Below, in pieces: positions 9,663 to 19,489 of a stretch of 64,000 nucleotides of DNA (its first letter is position 1; each line of letters begins with the position of its first letter). The notes beneath the pieces were generated by a model. The model made no database searches, was not told where the DNA came from, and was given only the letters and a program-made list of their open reading frames with translations. The translations under genes and the position numbers were made by a program. The stretch is from Immersiella caudata (taxonomy: Eukaryota > Ascomycota > Sordariomycetes > Sordariales > Lasiosphaeriaceae): NCBI GenBank assembly GCA_030512335.1, contig JAULSU010000005.1, positions 2,418,001-2,482,000 on the forward strand, given 5' to 3'.

Positions 9663-11377
9663 TAGTCGGGAGCTACTGGACACCGGTTGCCTGGGTGAAG
9701 AGGGGGCCAAAGGCCGCGGCTAGTAAGGGAGTGTAGGTAATCTATTTACGTTCCACCTGGGGAGGCACGGGGCCGTATGAGCACAGCGGCGCCGTAGGCC
9801 ACTGGTCATTTGTTGCGTTGCTGGCGAAAACAGAAAAGGAAGGGACTTGTGCCGTGGCCCGACAACACCACGCATCCATGATTGGGCCTTTTTTTGGTTT
9901 CTTTTCTATGGAGGCGGCGTGCTTGTCCTACTTTGTCCTCTCGGGACTGCGCTAGCCAGCCACTCGGGATCGGGAGAGCCATGCCGTGGGCCGACCTCCG
10001 GGTTCCGGGTCAATGCAGTGGGAGTTCTGAGACATTTGACGTTGGGGATCGATTGGGGACATGACTCTGGGACGAGGCAGGGAATCGATGTCTCGCGTGA
10101 GAACGCAGAGGTCTCGCTGCGGCACCCCAGACTGTGTTTGGGTGCTGTGTGACAGGGGAAGCACTGCAGGTTGGGTAGGCCTAGTCCGTTGCACTCAGTG
10201 GCCCCTTGTGTCACCTTCTCAGCACGAAATGTCTGGCGTTGTCACCGAGGGCAGTCGCTACGCATGAGGCTCGAATCAACATTTGACTTTGAATTGGGAC
10301 GCTGAGGGAGGGAAGCATATCGCATTGTACAACACCCCTGCGGTCGTCCTGGTACGCATCAATAAAATAGATAGGTTCGCCTTGCAGATAAGTCGCATAT
10401 CTGGTCAAGTTGCTGGCTCAAGATGGCGGAGCGAGATCAAAACGGGAGTCACGAAATCATGGAGGCTGGGAGAGAAGGCAGCAAATTGTCTCTTTTCTAG
10501 AGGGGAAACCTCCATGTTCCCGACCAGCAGGAGAACAGGCAGTATTCATGTCTTGGGCGTCATTAGCCTGCCGAGCCGCCCGGCATGCGGGCAAAGAGAG
10601 TCTGACGAGGCGGTTCCGAGTTGGAGACAGAAGGCGCCTGACATGCCCTCCCGGGCTGAGTAAGTCGGTGAGTCTGAGTCGAGAGAACACAAAACTTTGC
10701 ATCACCCCGAAAGGAGGGAGCGATGGAAGGCAAAAAAGAGTGAGGTCAAAGTCAGCGTGCGACGTATGCCTGCTGCCCACCAAAAGACCCGAAGCAGATC
10801 AGAGCTTCTGATATGAGGCCGTGATGTCCTGCCTAAACCCGCTTGTGGGTCATCAAGGGGGACGGACGGGGGATCGTGATGAGTCGCAGTCCCTGGCCGC
10901 GAAGACTCGATACCCGCGTCGCGCTTCAAGAACGGGGCCGTCGGCACACTGCGGAGGCGGGACCCGTCCACAACACCTAATCTCACAACGAAGGGAACTT
11001 GAACCTCAGTAAGTCACCAAGACCCAGAACCGGCGGCACCAACCCCAATCAAGGATCGGAAGAACCACCACTCCCACTGCGACATGACAACGTTATGATA
11101 CTCCACCACCACCCCCACCACCGGTGGGCGAGTGGGGCCGTCATCCCGCACTGGGGCTTGATTAACACGGTAAGAGGGGAGGGACGTTAAAGCGGGCCGC
11201 CTCAATACACGCTGACGATACTTGTTGTTGGTTGTTGGGGTTCGCTGACTAATCGGCTCGCAGGTGGTGGAATTGAACGGATGCGACCGAGCGAATGAGA
11301 CTCTTAATTGTCAGAAACACTGCACATTGGAATGGGTGGAAACGATGGGTTGCAATTGCTTGTTTGTATTGCTTGTT

Positions 11378-11404
11378 GAGGTTCTGGCTTTCAGCCAGAA
11401 CCTC
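11378..11404. repeat. Perfect 12-bp inverted repeat (hairpin)
   Basis: The arms GAGGTTCTGGCT and AGCCAGAACCTC are exact reverse complements separated by TTC. No T tract or CTRR end that would make it a terminator or a Helitron tail follows at the expected distance. Confidence 0.9.
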
Positions 11405-12036
11405 CTTCTTTATAGATCACTCCGTAGGATTCAGCTTCGTCAACACCATGGCTGAGGCTGACTGGCGTTCAGGCAGTGCTAGGCATTCAGTCAGCTTCGC
11501 TGACCGAAAGCCAGGGCCCCTGAACCCCCTTTCTTTCTGACAGTTAAGCTTGCCTTTTGTGCTAAGGGCTAAGGTTTCGGCAAAATGCTTCATCACCTCC
11601 ATATTCCAAGGATCAGAAGGCCCATGCTTCTCTATATATCTAAAGAAAAAAAAAGAAAAAAAAAAAAGAAAAAAAGTTAAATCTCGGTATAAATAACACG
11701 CACGGTCTTAACTAACGAATGCTATACTGCAAGTACTTGTGAATAATGCTTTTCGCTCTTGGGACGCAGCTTCCTTCGAACAACCTGAGGGTTGATCTTA
11801 GTGTTTCTGACAGGAAGCGTGTTTGTGGGAGGTGTAAGTAGGAGACTTAGAGAACATAGATCTCGAGAGATCTTTAGGGCGGAAGAAAAGCAATATGAAC
11901 ACACGAAGACTGTTAGGTCCTAAAATAGGGCACATTCTGGCCATTTTCATGTATGGGACCAGTTCTAAGGCCCCCTCGGCTAGAGTTGAAGCGTTTCGTA
12001 TGCTGCGCCGCAGCCTGCCAAAAATGGTAATTAGGG

Positions 12037-12114
12037 TGAGCAAGGGTGAGCAAAGGTGAGCCAGCCTGAGCGAATCCTGAGCAACGACTGAGCCGAGCCT
12101 GAGCCGGGGTGAGC
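12037..12114. repeat. Eight TGAGC motifs in helical phase
   Basis: TGAGC begins at 12037, 12047, 12057, 12067, 12078, 12089, 12100 and 12110. The intervals are 10, 10, 10, 11, 11, 11 and 10 nt (mean 10.4). Bases between the motifs vary, especially in the right half. A CACGTG palindrome lies at 12120-12125. It could be a decayed decamer repeat or a row of protein-binding sites on one face of the helix. Confidence 0.8.
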
Positions 12115-13647
12115 CGTGTCACGTGTGCAACTTACGAAAAGGAAAATTTATTTGCCCAGATTCGTCGCATACAACAACAAGGGACAAGCTCAAGGGAACT
12201 GGACCCCTCATTCTGGTCAAGCTATATACTCACCTTCGCCCGATTAACCCACAGCTTCTCTTGTGAGTGACGGTCGTGGCAGTGATATGGAACGGCCGTC
12301 TGATGAATCGGGCGCCATGTTGAGTTAGTTCTGGGCCAACAGTATGGTAAGAGTCACTTTTGAACGGGATTCATCATCACCGATGGCGTTCCGCCTTCGG
12401 GGCTTGGCTTCTGACATGCCGTCACTAGGACGGTATTGCCGAGGTCGCGGTTTGCATTGCTGCGTTACCCCTGAGGCTGGGTGGGAAGGCATGTTGGGAG
12501 GTGAGTTGTTCGCACCTGCTTGCCTGGTTCAAATTTTCTGACGAGCGGAGACAAAACAGATCCCGAGAGAGGCACCGTGAACCCCCCGTGACTCAGGGTT
12601 TCCCCCAACCATCTCATCATTGCCGAATATCATTCCCAGCTCACACCCCGCTGCCCAGACTCATCAAGCCGCACTGGACCCCTATCCAAGCGCACGTGAG
12701 CCAAGGTGCTTGCAAGCGGCCAGCACATCATCTCATCTCAAACCAGGTTTTTCCCGCGCGGGAGGGCGAACCTGAGGCTCCGATTCCACAAATAGACGGC
12801 CCCAAATGATGGCGAGGCCGTCTACAACTTCCCCTTACACACAAGAATCGCCACAGCAATATCTGGATCGCGAATACACAATATGGCCCCAGCTAACACG
12901 ACATGGCAGCTGGTGGTTGCGCACCTTAGGCAAAATTCATGCCGACAATTTCCGCCATATATCCCCTCTCCTCGATTGGCGCATGCCACTTTTTCTGCAC
13001 GACGCGCCTGCCGTGTCACGAACCACTCACACATCTGCATTCGCCGAGCTAGAACCCCGCAAGCCCAAGAGCTTGTTTGCGCCTAAGAATAGGTCCTCCG
13101 CAATAACGATTTGACAACCCTTACCCCCCTTTTCCCGACTTGCGCCGCCCATCACACAAACCTCTTGGTATCTCGTCTGCGCAAGGGCTACTCGCAAAGT
13201 GCCCAAAATGATGCCACCGTGCAGGCACCACCATCGGGCTTCCGGGCTAACGTTTGAAGAGCTTTCCCCCCACCACGACCCCCCTCTCAGACCCTCAAAA
13301 ACCCACATCGTCAACAAAAAACACGGCGCACACGCCCCATTCAGCAGCGAGCTCTTCCAGGCTGAATGCCTGTCCCCTTATATCGTCCCGCCAGTTAATC
13401 TAATTAGACGTTGTCAACATGTCGCTGCAGCTTCTGACCCATGACCCGGTCTTTGGGAAGCGAAAAGGGGAGAGGCGAAATCTTTTTCCCGTTCCCATTG
13501 AGCCGCTGCCACCGCGTATATGTGTAGCATCGATCCCAGACCCGTCGCATGGCAGGGTGGTAGTCTCGTCGCCGTTGCTACCGTCGCGTTGCTGTCCGGT
13601 CCTGTCAACTCCTTGACTGCACGCAAGGGGCAGACTCCACAGACGAC

Positions 13648-16600
13648 ATGTATCGCCCGAGCGCTGTTTGGGTGGCCCTGTTGGCCGGCTTCATCGCCGG
13701 AGCGCAGGGCGACTGCGACTGCTATGGACTAGACTACACCAACGGGGGCTCGTATCTAATAGACGGGTACTCGGAGAATAAGTTCAGCTTCACGTCTCAG
13801 TTTGAAGGAGCATGCTTTGAGGCCGACATCGTGCCGATTCTCATCTCCCCTGAGGGATACGGCTATGTCTGCTCGGCTGTCCACTCGGGCCTGGATCAGG
13901 TAGAGCAAGTGTCAACATGGTTGGTTCCCCCGAGCCTCCTTCTCTGATGTAGGCTAATGACTAGCAGCGAAATCACGTATGCCGACATGAACGATGGCAG
14001 CTGGGCCATTGTTGTGCAATCTCCCGAAAACGACTTCGTCGTGCAGCGGGAATTCAACCTCACCGCCGGTGGAACTGCTACCACGGTCGTGATCACTGTC
14101 ACGCCCACAGTGACTGTTGGTGTGACCAGCACGGTTCCAGGCACGACCGAGACGCAATGGATTGGGGAGGTTGAGACCGAGTATGCCGAGCCGTATGTCG
14201 TCACTGAGGACTGCTACTTGGAAACCGATACCGTCATCAACTACATTCCTGGCCCAACGACGTACTTCATCTCGACCGTCCAGCGCTGGTCCACTGTTGG
14301 CACCAACACGCAGTACTATCAGAGCACTATTACGAAGTGGGCATACTGCCACTGGCCATCCACGACAAAGGACACTCCCCGGCCGACGCAGACCACGCAC
14401 CGTACCTGGACCACCCGTGCGAGCACCTATCGCCCAACGACGCGCCGCACCATCCGGCCGACTGTGACAACTGTGATCACCACTGTCCAGCCGACCACCA
14501 CAAGGCGGACCACTCAGCCGCAGATTACCACCATCACCCACATCGGGACGACTCGGCGCACAACCCGCACAACCAATCAGCCGAACCCGACATTCACCAT
14601 CCGGCCAAGCACCACCAACCGCCCACCAAGCACATATGTGCCCCCTACCACCCGCAGGGACACCACCACTACGCGGCGGACGACTCAGCCGCAAATCACT
14701 ACTCGGACTATCGTCAGCACCCTCTCCACGCGTCGCACTATAGAACAGCCTCAGCCTACGACCCGTCGGACGACGACACAGCCTGGAGGTATCTTTACGA
14801 GCACCACCATCCGTCAGAACCCCACGACGCGCCAGACTACACAGCAGCCCCAACCTACCACCCGACGCACCACTACGCAGCAGCCCCAGCCTACCACCCG
14901 ACGCACCACTACAGAGCCAGGGGGTATCTTTACTAGCACGACGATCCGCCAAAACCCGCAGCCGACTACGACTCGTCGCACTACCCAGCAGCAGACTCAA
15001 CCAACCACTAGGCGCACGACGCAGCAGACACAACCGGGTGGCATCTTCACGAGCACCTCCATCCGTCAAAATCCTCAACCTACCACCCGACGGACTACCC
15101 AGCAGCAGCCCCAGCCTACTACGAGCAGGGGCGGCGGCGGTGGTGTCATCATCACCGTGACGAGCTCTCGAGGCGGAGGTGGAGGCGGACAACAACCCAC
15201 TACGCAGCGAACAACCCAGCGAACGACTCAGCAGCAGCAACCGACTACCAGGCGGACAACTCAACAACAACAACAACCGACTACCCGACAAGGCGGCGGC
15301 GGCGGTGGAGGTATCGTCACTGTAACTAGCGTACGCGGTGGAGGCAATCAAGGAGGAGGCGGCGGGCAACAGCCGACTACGCTCCGTACCACACAGCAGC
15401 AGCAACAGCCGACTACCCGTCGCACAACTCAGCAGCAGCAACAGCCGACTACCCGTCGCACAACTCAGCAGCAGCAGCAGCCGCAGCCTACCACTCGCAA
15501 CCAGGGCGGTGGTGGTGGAAACCAAGGAGGTGGCGGCCAGACCACCCGTAGAACAACCCAGCAGCAGCAACAACCTACGACCCGTAACCAGGGTGGCGGC
15601 GGCGGCGGCGGTATCGTTACTGTGACCAGCGTGCGTCAAGGCGGCGGCGGTGGTGGTGGTGGTGGTGGTGGTGGCGGTGGAGGTGGAGGCGGTAACCGAC
15701 CCACGACCCGAGGAGCTGGCAACGGCGGCGGCCAGCAACAACCTCAACCTCAGCCAACTCGTGGAGGAGGCAACCAGGGTGGGGGTGGACAGCAGCAGCC
15801 TACCCGTCAACAGCCCCAACCCACACGTGGCGGTGGCAATCAAGGCGGAGGCGGTCAACAACAGCCGCAACCCACCCGGGGAGGCGGAAACCAAGGAGGC
15901 GGTGGACAACAGCAGCCTACACGTCAACAGCCTCAACCGACACGCGGCGGTGGAAACCAGGGTGGCGGAGGACAGCAGCAACCTCAACCCTCTCGTGGAG
16001 GAGGCGGTAACCAAGGCGGCGGTAACCAAGGTGGTGGCAATCAGGGCGGTGGCCGTGGTGGAGGTGGAGGCGGCGGTCAACAACCGCAGCCAACGCGTGC
16101 AGGAGGAGGTGGTGGTGGCGGAGGTAGCGGCGGCGGTGGCGGCGGTGGTGGTGGTGGAGGGGGACGCACCACCCGTCGACCCAATGATGCTGAGGATGGC
16201 GCATCTGCCCAGATCACGGCCGCTCCGGCACCTGCGATCGGTATGAACCCCCACCTCTTTCTTTCGATCAGTGCCTAACACACTCCCAGTCGCTCGCGCC
16301 GTCAACCGCGCCAACGACGTGACGAGCACCATCTACGAGAGTTTCACCATCACCGAGACCGTGGTCGAGATCGAAGAAGGCGAGCCCTTCACAGAGATCA
16401 GTGAGTTCTCATCATGGAACCCCTGTAACTCCCGCAAAGCTAACAAGTTTCACAGACTACTTCACTGAGACGGAGACGTACTACCCCCCTGACCAGACAG
16501 TGTGCTACGCCGAGACAACCGAGACACACTTCTACCAGGGACCGCCAGTGACCAAGTGGGACGTGAACTACGTCACCTACTACACGTTTGCCACGGTGTG

Positions 16601-16740
16601 GTACGGGTAAGTTGACTTCCCCCTTTCTTGCGTCACTGAAAGAGAAGCTGACACTCCACAGACAAACAGTGTACCAAACCGCAACGGACTACCCGGCCAT
16701 GACAAGGTGCCACCAGGGAGGAGGGTGGTATGCTCCGTAA
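13648..16740 (+). CDS. Secreted low-complexity Thr/Arg/Gln/Gly-rich protein
   Basis: Best model: five exons, 13648-13919, 13968-16240, 16290-16400, 16456-16606 and 16662-16740, 961 residues. It begins with a signal peptide (about 20 residues, ending near GAQGDC), then a Cys-containing globular part (to about residue 220) rich in short Thr/Val strands. A long repeat region follows: first TTRRTTQ and PTTRR repeats with Gln runs, then GGGGGNQGGG and QPQPTRGG repeats, including a run of more than ten glycines. The C-terminal exons return to folded-looking, Tyr/Thr/Cys-containing sequence. This layout suggests a wall-associated or extracellular matrix protein, but no function is assigned. Introns 2-4 have normal borders; the first donor (GTTGGT) is weak, so that junction is approximate. 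Repeat length probably varies between strains. Confidence 0.75.
14470..16170. repeat. Coding repeats: CAG-rich and GGN-rich tracts
   Basis: The repeat region of the secreted protein gene. The left half repeats codons for TTRRTTQQ with CAG/CAA runs. The right half repeats glycine codons (longest near 15645-15690) with QQPQPTR spacers. The units are imperfect but preserve frame throughout. Confidence 0.8.
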
Positions 16741-17206
16741 GCGCATGTATGTCTTCGAATCTTAGGGAAAAGGATCATATCATTCATGGTTTAGGCACTT
16801 TCGGGAGGGTCATCATGGCTTTGTTTGGACAGGGGCAGGGGGGTTGAGGACAGGTCAAGGCCTGGCGCCACCTCTGTATTTTGCACTGGCTATCGCCATT
16901 CATATTGTAATCTCAAACTTCTCGCTACGATGCGACGTGACTAAAGGAATACCATGAATAACGCTGACCAGAAACACCAATGCAGACAGCGACTTCCAGT
17001 TCTGTGAAAAGACTGACGACAATGAGACAATGATTGGAACGACAAACTGATCATCCTCCGCGGACCCCTAACCATCGCATGCCCGTCCAGGAGAAAAAGA
17101 GGGAACCAAGCCAAGAAATGCGTAGCCATACAATTTGAGAAAGTAACCTCACCGGAAAGGAAAGGATATGAAAACAACTAAGCTCCCTTAAATGGCGAGC
17201 CCCAGC
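16741..17206. other. Convergent intergenic space
   Basis: Lies between the stop codons of two convergent genes. I see no gene; it must hold both polyadenylation regions. Confidence 0.5.
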
Positions 17207-19489
17207 TCAAAGACGGTCAGCCACCCGCCTGAAGGTGTACAGCTTGCGGATGTTGACATCTGTCTCAGTTTTTCCCGTCATGCTGAAATCCCACACAAAC
17301 TCCTGCCACTTTCCAGTGCGAGCTTCTTTCCGCTGAAACTCGATCTCGAAGCCCTTGAGATCGAGACGGTTGTTGCCACCAACCCCGGTGGGCAGGAGGT
17401 CCGTCATGCTGGCCGCGATGGTCATCTTGTTGAGAGCCGACGACGTGCTTTGGGGCAGTCGAAGTTCGTAAGGGTATCCGTTGCCGTAGAGCTGGAAGAT
17501 CAAGCGACCGTCAGACTCCCGCGCAGAGATTGTGGCGAAAATGCCGTCTGTGAGCTCGTAGGTGCCGAGGCAACCCTCGAAGAAGGTGGAAATTGGCCAC
17601 GAAGGATAGGTCATCTTGAGCTCCTGCTCGTACTTGTACACTTCTTGCAGATATTTGCCTGCCACGAAGCAAGCCAAGGGTTTGACCTGCTCGCAGTGAT
17701 CGCGGAACCGTGTATCCCTGAATGTCGCCATGAGCATGCCCACAAAATTTGCACAGTCAACCATATACCCGCGTGTGTTGGTGAGGACCACGACGGCTCT
17801 CTTGCTCTCCAGGTCTACCAGGCAGAACGACGTTGCACCAATCATGTTGCCCCCGTGGTGCAGTACTAGACGCTGCCCCTCACCCACATATTTGCGCCGG
17901 AAGAATGGCCATTCCGGCCGTGCCGACTCGTCCAAATGTTGCACGTCCCTCATTGTCGCCTTGTTCATCCACCTCGCATTGTCGCCATCTTCGCCAGGCC
18001 GCCGGGGTCTCGGGGAGGAGTGGGGATCCCAAGGAACCATGGACGTACTCCAGCCCGCCGCGTATGCGCAGGTCTTGTCAACGACCAAGTCTAGGATGTG
18101 TTTCTGGACAGTGAGCATTCCGCGTTCAACCTCGGCGAGGGAGGAGGAACCCGCGACCGGCTTCTGATGCTCGGGCAGGTGGTAGAGCTCGACGAATTTC
18201 GCGTAGAACTTGAGCAAATCCGATACAGACGACACAATTCCGGCAGCCGCGCCGATGAGGGTCGAGCTCAGATCTTCGGACGCGTCCGAAGCTTGGGATG
18301 GGGCGACTTCAACAGGCTCGACGGCGCGAAGCCCGTCTCGAACGTAGTCAAATATCCTTTTGTAGTCGACCCTCTCCGGCTCTCCTGACGCCCAACTTTG
18401 TATTTCCTTGATGTGTTCGTTCATCGAGGTCGAAAACGACCTTGCAAGGTGCTGTGCGTATTGTTTCTTGTCGTTGGAGGTCTGCCCTGCGACCGTATTG
18501 TGCATACCAAGGGGCTCGAGGATCCTTTGTCGGATGAACTTTACCCAAGACATGCCTGTCCTTTTCTCGAGTATCGCCGCTGCCAGCGCAAATCCTTCAT
18601 TAGAGTAGTTGCGGGCGTGTGTGAAGCTCCCCGGACCTTGGAATTTGTCATTCGGCGGGAGATGGCGTAGCACCGCGAGCAGCGAACTCGAGCCCTTCCA
18701 CGGAATTGTACCATTGGGGCTCTCCCACAGGTTGGTGCATCTGGGAAACTCGGTGCGATTATCGACCAGGTCGGCAAGCGTGAGCCTCCTCTGGGCGTTG
18801 TGAAGCCATGTCTTTCCCCGCAGCTCCGGAAATATTTCCTCAACTCCTGTCGTGAAATCAATGCCATATTGTTTGTCATTGACCATGATGGCAATGGCGA
18901 GAGCGAAGATCGGTTTAGTCAAGGAGGAGACGAGATACATCGAGTCCCGGGACGTTCGTCGGGGGGCGGCCTCACTGGGAGGATCGAGCGACCCGAGATT
19001 GAAGTGGACAGTGTTTCCGTTGTCCAGCATGCCGGCCGAAAGACCAACAGTGCCATATTTTGCGCAGAGATGGCCAGCGACAGCGATAAGAGAGCGCAAA
19101 CGAGCCTCTTCCGTCAGTCTGGGGGAGGTAGGGGTGTCGGTTGTTGCGGCGCCCCCCTCTGAGAGATTGGCCCCAGACGTCTCCATCGTTGCGGTTTTGG
19201 GCGACCTTTCGTGTGGGATTCTTCGGCGGGAGAACAGGATGTGCGGGGGGTTGGTTTGCCTGCTTGGCTTTCCGTTCCGTTGGCTGTCAGGGTCGAGTGA
19301 GATGTCCCGCGATTTATACGCTGGAGGCAACGTTTGGAGTCCATTGCGCTTCTCGTCTGTCGTTTCTTTCGCTGTGGGGTTCGCGTGGCCGCTATCCGAA
19401 CGGGTTCGAGAGAAGAAGGAAGTCGCCATGCTGAAGAAACGGGAGAGCAGTTCCCCAACGGAACGCGGGAAACTTCCCAGGGACATCAT
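17207..19489 (-). CDS. Beta-lactamase-like serine hydrolase
   Basis: An uninterrupted frame of up to 760 residues. Three motifs of the penicillin-binding-protein/class C beta-lactamase fold are in order: SxxK at Ser189-Lys192 (SSLTKP), YxN at Tyr295-Asn297 (YSNEG), and HxG in HHGGNMIG at about 544-551. A C-terminal domain of about 200 residues follows, as in many fungal members. In this family the serine attacks an ester or amide carbonyl; fungal members include esterases and lactone- or peptide-cleaving enzymes, so the substrate cannot be named. The first 100 residues are Arg/Ser-rich with no signal peptide. The ATG at 19186 (residue 102) is an equally likely start and would give 659 residues, closer to the usual size. 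No intron is needed. Confidence 0.85.
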   Translation of the reverse strand: MMSLGSFPRSVGELLSRFFSMATSFFSRTRSDSGHANPTAKETTDEKRNGLQTLPPAYKSRDISLDPDSQRNGKPSRQTNPPHILFSRRRIPHERSPKTATMETSGANLSEGGAATTDTPTSPRLTEEARLRSLIAVAGHLCAKYGTVGLSAGMLDNGNTVHFNLGSLDPPSEAAPRRTSRDSMYLVSSLTKPIFALAIAIMVNDKQYGIDFTTGVEEIFPELRGKTWLHNAQRRLTLADLVDNRTEFPRCTNLWESPNGTIPWKGSSSLLAVLRHLPPNDKFQGPGSFTHARNYSNEGFALAAAILEKRTGMSWVKFIRQRILEPLGMHNTVAGQTSNDKKQYAQHLARSFSTSMNEHIKEIQSWASGEPERVDYKRIFDYVRDGLRAVEPVEVAPSQASDASEDLSSTLIGAAAGIVSSVSDLLKFYAKFVELYHLPEHQKPVAGSSSLAEVERGMLTVQKHILDLVVDKTCAYAAGWSTSMVPWDPHSSPRPRRPGEDGDNARWMNKATMRDVQHLDESARPEWPFFRRKYVGEGQRLVLHHGGNMIGATSFCLVDLESKRAVVVLTNTRGYMVDCANFVGMLMATFRDTRFRDHCEQVKPLACFVAGKYLQEVYKYEQELKMTYPSWPISTFFEGCLGTYELTDGIFATISARESDGRLIFQLYGNGYPYELRLPQSTSSALNKMTIAASMTDLLPTGVGGNNRLDLKGFEIEFQRKEARTGKWQEFVWDFSMTGKTETDVNIRKLYTFRRVADRL

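Larger units (their letters stand above)
9665..13647. other. Gene-poor stretch of about 4 kb
   Basis: No frame here resembles a known family, and no exon-intron structure could be built. It contains the perfect hairpin at 11378-11404, an A-rich tract at about 11641-11676 and the phased TGAGC array at 12037-12114 with an adjacent CACGTG palindrome. Its last few hundred bases are the likely promoter and leader of the low-complexity secreted protein gene. Confidence 0.5.

Noticed and set aside
11378..11430. Hairpin as the 3' end of a Helitron
   Set aside because: No CTRR terminus 10-12 nt after the stem and no TC start at a sensible distance; no Rep/helicase remnant in the window.
13954..16332. 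A 792-codon open frame antisense to the secreted repeat protein gene
   Set aside because: It is a by-product of CAG/GGN codon repeats that lack stop codons on the opposite strand. The product is a Ser/Thr/Leu low-complexity chain without signal, domains or splice sites.
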